Assembly (NCBI GenBank): GCA_018398765.1
Contig: JAHBMJ010002955.1
Span: 1-14,342, forward strand
DNA length: 14,342 nucleotides
Direction: 5' to 3'
Source of the DNA: Chromera velia
Taxonomy: Eukaryota > Sar > Chromeraceae
The translations under genes were made by a program, and so were the position numbers. Below the pieces are notes generated by a model. That model searched no databases and had not been told where the DNA came from. It was given only the letters and a program-made list of their open reading frames with translations. Below, piece by piece: positions 8,976 through 14,342 of this stretch. How positions within the stretch are numbered: the stretch's first letter is position 1; every line of letters begins with the position of its first letter.

Positions 8976-9917
8976 GCTGAATCTTAGAACTAAGTACAAT
9001 TAAAAGGCCCTTAGAACCAAAAAAAGAACATAAGACTGAAAATCTTAAAGTACTGTAACAAAATATTCTGTCATCTTTATCTCTGATCTACATTTTTCTT
9101 TCTTCCTATCCAATCATCTCTTTATCTCATATCTCTGCTTCTTTTCACCACCTATCACTACCCCCTTCACTACCAATGGTTTAGGGTACTGCGCGCCATC
9201 GTGGTTCGTGTGGAGCATATATCATCTCATGCATACAGACATACCAGGGTATGCCGGAGCCCTGAATAGAAAGGTTGAGTCCGACTTGTACGTCGAATTT
9301 TCGACTCTTGAGTACTCTTGAGAGGGGATTCTAGCTTTGAAACACATGTACAAAAAATAATAAAAAAATAATTAAACATTTCCAAACATGTAAAGTAATG
9401 TAAAGTTAATAAGAACACTGCGTGAATCTTTCTCAATGTGTATCAACGTGTTTGCTTGTGTACATTGAATTAAAGCTACAGAGAGACCCGGACATTGCTT
9501 TTCTTCAAAGTTGTTTTTAGGCAAACAAGACGCAGAACAGTGCCAGAACTGTTATACCTAGTGTTATACTTATTAGAGATATAAACCAGTTTTTATTTTT
9601 TTGACGCAAAAAATTAAGATAAACGCACTATATCCTAGCTGCAATGAACGCTGTACAAGTTCAACGCTATATTCCACAAATCTATTAAAATGTATAGTTT
9701 TTATTTTCTAGATTTTTCTACTTTTGTAAACCTTTATTCAATGAAATCTCAAACTTACTTTTCCACACAGGATGTGGACCTAACTTTTGGAAAAAAAAAA
9801 GAAAAAAAGAAAAAAAAATCAGGGAGACTTTTTTCTTAATTTTTATCTGCAGCGCCTAGATGGAATCAGACTATAAGATTCCGAGTCTGTTCAAGACCGT
9901 GACTTAAATCAGGACTT
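8976..9917. other. AT-rich intergenic region, no gene seen
   Basis: AT-rich with an A-rich tract near 9790-9828. No open frame or splice-linked exon worth reporting. Confidence 0.5.
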
Positions 9918-10216
9918 TCACAAATTGCGGGCATGCTTGCCAGCATGCGGTGCAGCTTCGACGCCAGCGAGATGCAGGCATATAGAGGCATGCAGCCCTA
10001 CCGGTAGGCCGTAGAAACGCTGGGTAGAAACGACCGTCTGCGGGTCGTTGTGAATTCGATCAGCAATTCCGGCAAACCAGAGAGGCAACGAGGTACGTGT
10101 CACGGTCTCTACACAGGGAGGAAGGAACTCTCGATCCCCGTCATGCTGAACTGACATGATTGCATGCATGCATTGTTGATTGTCCATGCATCTTCGTTTT
10201 GATTCAGCCTTTGTCT
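9918..10216 (-). CDS. Possible alternative last exon of the micro-exon gene
   Basis: This is an open coding-looking block ending in TGA at 9918, with segments such as TSLPLWFAGIADRIHND and STQRFYGLPVG. A candidate acceptor is GCTCAGCCGAAG|AGACAAAG (phase 1). It could join in phase to an internal donor TTCG|GTGAAA at 10625 in the last exon of the 11854-10581 model, replacing that model's final 14 residues. The acceptor resembles the two CCGAAG|AGAAAAG acceptors at 11613 and 10861. No known domain. It could instead belong to a separate transcript. Confidence 0.3.
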
Positions 10217-10433
10217 CTTCGGCTGAGCCACAGATCGAGGAATGTAACAGGAAGCCAAGAATGAGGGCGATGAAAAAGAGTGCAAAGAGGAGACAAAACG
10301 GGACAAGGGATAGGATGGATGAAAACGGCGAGTGAATCAAACAATTGAGAGAAAAGAGAAATAAACCAGTAGACCTTCACAAAACAGGCCGTTTTCCCTC
10401 CACCACTCTCATGCTCTCTGGTGTGACACCCCG

Positions 10434-10493
10434 TGCACTCTAAAATACGACGAAGGGAAGCACCACCCCTTTCCCTTCCCTTCCCTTCCACAT
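10434..10493. repeat. Repeat island R2, copy 1
   Basis: Shares the 15-mer TGCACTCTAAAATAC, then GAAG.GCACCACC and a CCCTTCCCTTCCAC tract, with 11084-11150 in the same order and orientation. On the minus strand the shared core reads GTATTTTAG|AGTGCA, which looks like a splice acceptor. Confidence 0.6.
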
Positions 10494-10580
10494 ACACGAG
10501 TCTCAGGTGACCCTTCCAGGATTATGTTTCGATTTCTTCTCGATCTCCCTCTACCTTCTTTTTCTCGCAAAACAGACTCC

Positions 10581-11508
10581 TTAAGGTCTTCTTGCAAGTC
10601 GCTGCACATCTCTGGGCATTTCACCGAAGACGTCTGTCCGGCAAGCTGGCGCGCTCCCGACATTCTTCATGTGGTGAGTCCGTTTTGCTTTTGTTCAATC
10701 CAGCAGTACAAACAACAGTGCAGCAGAAAAGAAAAGGAGATACCTACCAATTCGGATCACGCATGCAGTCAGTGTAGAGGACAAGCAAAGATCCCCCTTT
10801 TTCGAGTTCCTTCCTTTCCTTCCGGCAAAATTGAATTCCGCTTCGATCCCCATCTTTTCTCTTCGGAAAAGACAAAAAAAGGAGGGTTAAATCGACAGAT
10901 AGGCAAAAGGGAGCGATGAACAGAAGAGAAGAGAAGAGGAAAGAGTGAGATAAACGAACGATAGAGAGAGAAGTGGACACATGCATGGAGAAACAGCAGT
11001 GCACAAAGATGCTGTTTTCTCCCTATCTGACTTTTTCGCTCCTGCGTCTTCCTCAAGTCTCTCCGCAACACCCCTGCCTGGTTTGCACTCTAAAATACAC
11101 CGTGATGAGGAAGGAAGAGCACCACCATCTCTTCCCTTCCCTTCCACAGACGTACAGAAACTGTTGATCTTCCGACTCACTTGCTGTAGTCGTGCTTCGT
11201 TGGATTGAATGAGAACCCAAGCTGCTGGCTGCAACCTTTCTTTCTGTCTGTCTGATTTTTTGTCTTTCTTTCTTTCTGTCCTTTCCCCTGGGACACGTAC
11301 GGTTCCCTCTCTAGCTGCTCAAACTCTCGCGTGAATGCCATAAGGACAGAGGTCGTTTCATGCATCGCATGGTCAGAGCTTTAATTTATGACAATGAGAA
11401 AATCATTGATGAATTTTTGGGCCGTGCAGTTCTTAATTGAATTCAGACATGAAGAGAAACAGGCAGGCACAAAAAAGAGGCAGCGACACCCCATACCATC
11501 AAACCAAT

Positions 11509-11548
<40 letters not shown>

Positions 11549-11854
11549 GATGGTCTTCCCTCATACATGTTCCAGCCGATAAATTCTAATTTATTTGTTT
11601 CAGGTCTTTTCTCTTCGGAAAAGACAAGGAGAAACTTAAATCAGAAGACAGACAAGGAAGGAGACAGAGGGTTGGGGGAAACAAGAAGGAGCTTGTAGAA
11701 GGCACGCACCCTGCTGATTCATCAAGAAGACAAAAAGGCAATCCAGGCAAAAAGGTGGATTGTGAAGAAAGTGGTCAGAAGGAGAAGGAAAAGGTTGTAA
11801 AAAAAACAGTCCGTCTTTTCTCTCCTTCATACCACCCGCCCCACACGCCTCCAT
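10581..11854 (-). CDS. Micro-exon gene of unknown function, about 137 aa (model)
   Basis: I do not recognise the protein. The proposed minus-strand join is 11854-11833, 11612-11567, 11378-11301, 11228-11181, 10860-10748 and 10687-10581. These sum to 414 nt, i.e. 137 codons plus TAA. All five junctions are GT-AG and agree in phase (1, 2, 2, 2, 1). Donors are G|GTATGA, AT|GTATGA, CC|GTACGT, AA|GTGAGT and G|GTAGGT. The start context is CCCATGG. Visible peptide segments are ETNKLEFIGWN, VLMAFTREFEQLERE, LGFSFNPTKHDYS and GIEAEFNFAGRKGR. The product would be small, basic at its C-terminus and without a signal peptide or membrane helix. It lies 161 bp downstream of the SnoaL-like stop on the same strand. 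The last acceptor (ACAAAAG) lacks a good pyrimidine tract and its intron is only 60 bp. A variant ending in the exon at 10216-9918 is also possible. Phase agreement can arise by chance when exons are picked by eye, so this is a hypothesis. Confidence 0.42.
10853..10913. repeat. Repeat island R1, copy 1
   Basis: Contains a 23-base run identical to 11605-11627. The flank continues as GGAG..TTAAATC..ACAGA in both copies. The run is itself a hairpin: TCTTTTC, a 6-base loop, GAAAAGA. On the minus strand it spans a candidate acceptor CCGAAG|AGAAAAGA. Confidence 0.65.
11084..11150. repeat. Repeat island R2, copy 2
   Basis: Partner of 10434-10493 in direct orientation, 650 bp away. In the micro-exon gene model it lies in the intron between the exons 11228-11181 and 10860-10748. 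Confidence 0.6.
11513..11544. repeat. (GA)n microsatellite
   Basis: About 16 uninterrupted GA units. On the minus strand it is a CT run inside the intron between the proposed exons 11612-11567 and 11378-11301. Confidence 0.9.
11605..11668. repeat. Repeat island R1, copy 2
   Basis: Partner of 10853-10913 in direct orientation, 752 bp away. It covers the candidate acceptor of the second exon of the micro-exon gene and about 50 nt of the intron before it. Confidence 0.65.
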
Positions 11855-12015
11855 GGGCTTGCAAGAACACCCACCCCCGAGCAGGGAAAAGATATTTCAC
11901 AAAAGTGAAGATCAAGACTCCACGCGGGGCACAACCCACCTCCCCCCACAAACACCCAATTCCCCCCCTCCAACCAAATCCTCTTTTCTATTTGAATTCA
12001 ATTGACATGAACGAA

Positions 12016-12385
12016 TTAGTCCCCCAGCCTCTGCAGTTCATTCATTCTCTTCAAAACATCCAGACCTCTGCACTTGAGATAGTGCAGCATGTCGACAAAC
12101 ACCCAGTTCTCTGCCAACTTGTCCCCCTCTCTTCTGTAGATATCCACCACACGCCACTCTGCTGCTTTCTCGCTCTCTCTGTCTCCAGGCAATCCCATGA
12201 ACCCCCCCAGCGCCCTGTTGGTCAGGTTCGGCCACCCAAACCAAGCCTCGTACTTTCCCTCTGCGAATCTGGCCACGTGCCCCTTGAAGCTCTTGTCACA
12301 CAGATTCTCTCTGAAGGGCATCTGGTGCTGCCGCTGGTACCGGGGGATCGTCAGCCCGGTGCTGCCTATACCCGCAGGGCCGTAC
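12016..12385 (-). CDS. SnoaL-like gene, exon 3
   Basis: The acceptor is GTGCGTGCAG|GTACGGC. The join rebuilds the family motif LWYGPAGIGST across the intron, which is good evidence that the junction is right. It holds the rest of domain 2 (HQMPFRENL, GHVARFAEGKYEAWFGWP, GFMGLPG, NWVFVDMLHYL) and ends at TAA. No AATAAA is seen just downstream. Confidence 0.88.
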
Positions 12386-13732
12386 CTGCACGCACAGATT
12401 CGGAAAGGCACAAAGAAAATCCAAACGGGTAAAACAGCCAAAGGAAAAGGTGGCACTGCCATTGTTGACTCAAAGTGCGCAGCCTCCTGGAAAGTCTGCG
12501 AGAAAAAAGGCAGCGAAGAGAGAAACTTCAAGGCTAAGAGACACGCTTGAAGACAGAAAGAGCGTATTGCATAGAATAGTGAGGCAGGCGCTGGATAAGG
12601 CAGAAATGCCCACGAGAAAGAATACTAAAAGCGGCAGACCAAAAGCCAGGAGATGGGCACAGACTAACAGCAGCAGACCGACAGAGAAAGAGGAAGATAA
12701 GGAAAAGAAGAAACAGAAACCCAGACCGTACCAGAGCATGTCCTCATGCCAGGTCTCTGCCAAGAGGGAGGGAGGGCATCCTTGGTCTCTGTTTTCCGTC
12801 TCCTCTGCAATCTTGTTGCATCTGCACAGATCTGCAATCATTCTCTCCAGCAGCTCCAAGGTGATTTCCGTTTCCCTTTCGTCTTGAGGTTCTTTCAGAA
12901 TGCCGTCAACGGTCTGAGGTCCGGGTGTGAAGGGCATCATGGCCCCTGTGGGTGCAGGCAGGGGGTACACGCCCGCTTGGTGCATGATACTGAGGATGTC
13001 AATATGAACGCACTGCTGCAGAATCCGACCATCCCCCACTTGGGAGAACTCCGCGTAGCGGACACAGCAGAGACGGCCTGTGGGGGGAATACCCAGGAAG
13101 GCAGCATCGAAGAGACCCAAAAAGTGACCCATGCTGCAGACCCACACAGGCTGATCTCGGCCACCCTCAGGTGCCCCCTCTCCTTCTCCAGAACCGGCAA
13201 CACTCTCCTCCCCCACGTCTGAACCTGCGGACGAAGCAGAACCCTCTGACCCAGCGCCGGTGTCTACAGAGGCGGAGGACGCAAGGGATTGAGCAACCTC
13301 CCCGTCTTCTGGGCTGAAGCCTGCAGATAGGATGGGGCCAGGATACACACACAAGAAGACCAGAATTCACGCCAAGTTCCGAAGCCAGACGAAACTTGAA
13401 TTGTCAATGACAATGCTCTCACCTGCGAGGAAGATGTCCTTACGTCGCTGTAGTGCACTGAAGGCGCTCAGGAGGGGTTTGTAGAAGGTCTCCATGACTG
13501 CAGCAGGACCATGCTGTACATTGAAAGGGTGAACACCCCTCCAGAGAAGGTTGGGGTCGGAGTATTTCTCAAGCGCAGACACGGCGGCATCCAGCCTGGT
13601 CTCAGGAGAGACGGTGACGGAGTTGGTCTTCTTGGCAGATTTGAATGCAGAGTCCAAAGCTGCCTGGTAAGAGAGAACCACCGCCTTCGCAGATTGAAGC
13701 GAAGCTTGCGCAAGTGTTAGATTACCGTCCAT
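12016..13732 (-). CDS. Tandem SnoaL-like (NTF2-fold) protein, three exons, 422 aa
   Basis: The coding join on the minus strand is 13732-13423, 13320-12732 and 12385-12016 (310 + 589 + 370 nt, 422 codons plus TAA). Both introns (102 and 346 bp) have GT-AG ends, and phases 1 and 2 carry the frame across exactly. The ATG at 13732 sits in the context ACACCAATGG. Domain 1 spans about residues 55-225 and domain 2 about 285-415. Each shows the SnoaL-like pattern: a tryptophan-rich entry (LLWRGVHPF; DMLWYGPAGIGST), a G-x-P-P/L-x-G turn (FLGIPPTGR; GFMGLPGDR) and a final acidic strand (GDGRILQQCVHIDIL; EGDKLAENWVFVDML). From memory, bacterial two-domain proteins of this type are annotated as SnoaL-like polyketide cyclase or nuclear transport factor 2 family protein. 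The substrate cannot be read from sequence. Residues about 105-160 are a Ser/Gly/Glu/Ala-rich insert inside domain 1. No signal peptide is evident. Confidence 0.85.
12732..13320 (-). CDS. SnoaL-like gene, exon 2
   Basis: The acceptor is CCTATCTGCAG|GCTTCAG. The first base of the split Gly codon comes from exon 1. The exon encodes the low-complexity insert, the rest of domain 1 (WVCSMGHFLGLF through HQAGVYPLP), a linker containing PGPQTVDGIL and the start of domain 2. It ends at ATGCTCTG|GTACGG (phase 2). Confidence 0.85.
13423..13732 (-). CDS. SnoaL-like gene, exon 1
   Basis: Codes for residues 1-103 plus one base. The first 55 residues are an Ala/Ser/Lys-rich leader that looks helical. After it come the beginning of SnoaL domain 1 and the segment VHPFNVQHG...FYKPLLSAF. 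It ends at CTCGCAG|GTGAGA, a strong donor. Reading on past the donor stays open for about 18 codons, but the residues no longer resemble the family. Confidence 0.85.
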
Positions 13733-14342
13733 TGGTGTTTCTGCGGTTTTCCTTGCAGTTCAGTTGAATGGATATGGTGAAGAGAGGGTATTTTGATAAA
13801 GACTTGACAAACAAAAAAAGGCCTTAATTTCTGCTCCGAATTATGAGAACGGTCTACAGAAAGCGAAGTGTCATCCACAGAACATCAGGTTTTGCAGTCT
13901 GACACTGTACCGACGTTCTCAGTTGTCGACGCAGCTCGAGATTCGAGTCTGAGATGGTCCAGCTATGTGTCGAAGTAACGTACAACAGCCATGCAGGTCA
14001 GAAGGAACTCGTGGCAGCTCATGGCCCCGGAAAGCGAAGCGGGGGGCACTTATATATACCAAACAATACCAAACATGCAATCCCCTGAGCCCACGCATGC
14101 TAGTTCCAAACATCCAATACGTCCATCTTAGAATGCCGTATACAAGAGACAAGCTGCTTCCAAAAGAACCACAATGACGGTCGATTGAGTGAAAATGAAG
14201 CCAAAATGGCAGAGAACGACCCACATTGAACAACAGTGCAATGGGAGGAGACGGCTTGTGCACGGCTAAGGTCCTTTGCCCTTCGCAGTGACACAGACGT
14301 CCCATTGCAGCTTCCACGGGGCACCATGGGAGCGGTGAAGAC
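13733..14342. other. Upstream region, no gene seen
   Basis: This is presumed promoter and 5' UTR of the SnoaL-like gene. An open frame on the minus strand at 13919-14317 has no recognisable domain or splice-linked continuation and looks like a chance frame. The window ends inside this stretch, so an upstream neighbour cannot be excluded. Confidence 0.4.
14049..14058 (-). promoter_or_regulatory. TATA-like sequence upstream of the SnoaL-like gene
   Basis: The minus strand reads TATATATAAG, about 320 bp before the ATG at 13732 and on the same strand. It would be a plausible core promoter element if the 5' UTR is about 290 nt. The match is to consensus only. Confidence 0.25.

Noticed and set aside
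13919-14317. Minus-strand frame of 132 codons upstream of the SnoaL-like gene
   Set aside because: No domain and no convincing splice link to 13732. It also spans the TATA-like sequence.

Overview
The window is nuclear-type DNA from an intron-rich eukaryote, probably a protist or alga. Its coding blocks are short and interrupted by GT-AG introns. It carries long (CTGT), (TG), (GA) and (GAAA) microsatellites and no bacterial operon structure. Composition is mixed: near 50% GC around the genes, strongly AT-rich at about 840-2750 and 9000-9900. A chromerid-like alga would fit, but that is a weak guess from texture only. No rRNA, tRNA or CRISPR is visible.

All gene models that I can support are on the minus strand and transcribed toward low coordinates. 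From high to low they are: (1) a three-exon gene at 13732-12016 for a 422-residue protein with two SnoaL/NTF2-like domains. It is the only protein recognised, and its junctions join in phase. (2) A compact six-exon gene at 11854-10581 reconstructed from micro-exons, about 137 residues, of unknown family. A coding-looking alternative last exon lies at 10216-9918. (3) A large gene from 6860 (possibly 8228) to 3230, about 777 residues in my model, with no recognised domain. Its intron after the 6553-6860 exon holds a 250-bp (CTGT)/(TG) microsatellite.

Left part: 1-31 is a poly-C run, followed by a perfect 83-bp inverted repeat of CT/GA simple sequence. 480-1243 has no convincing gene. 1244-2422 is a 1.18-kb element with 21-bp terminal inverted repeats and an internal five-copy degenerate array. 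2423-3229 is non-coding as far as I can see.

Middle: 8229-9917 is mostly intergenic, with a (CTGA) repeat, a TGCAT-rich patch and a small CpG-rich cluster with a hairpin. Right end: 13733-14342 is the presumed upstream region of the SnoaL gene and has one TATA-like sequence.

Exon boundaries were deduced by hand from splice consensus and reading-phase continuity. They are strong for the SnoaL gene, fair for parts of the large gene, and tentative for the micro-exon gene. Nothing in the sequence links the three genes functionally.
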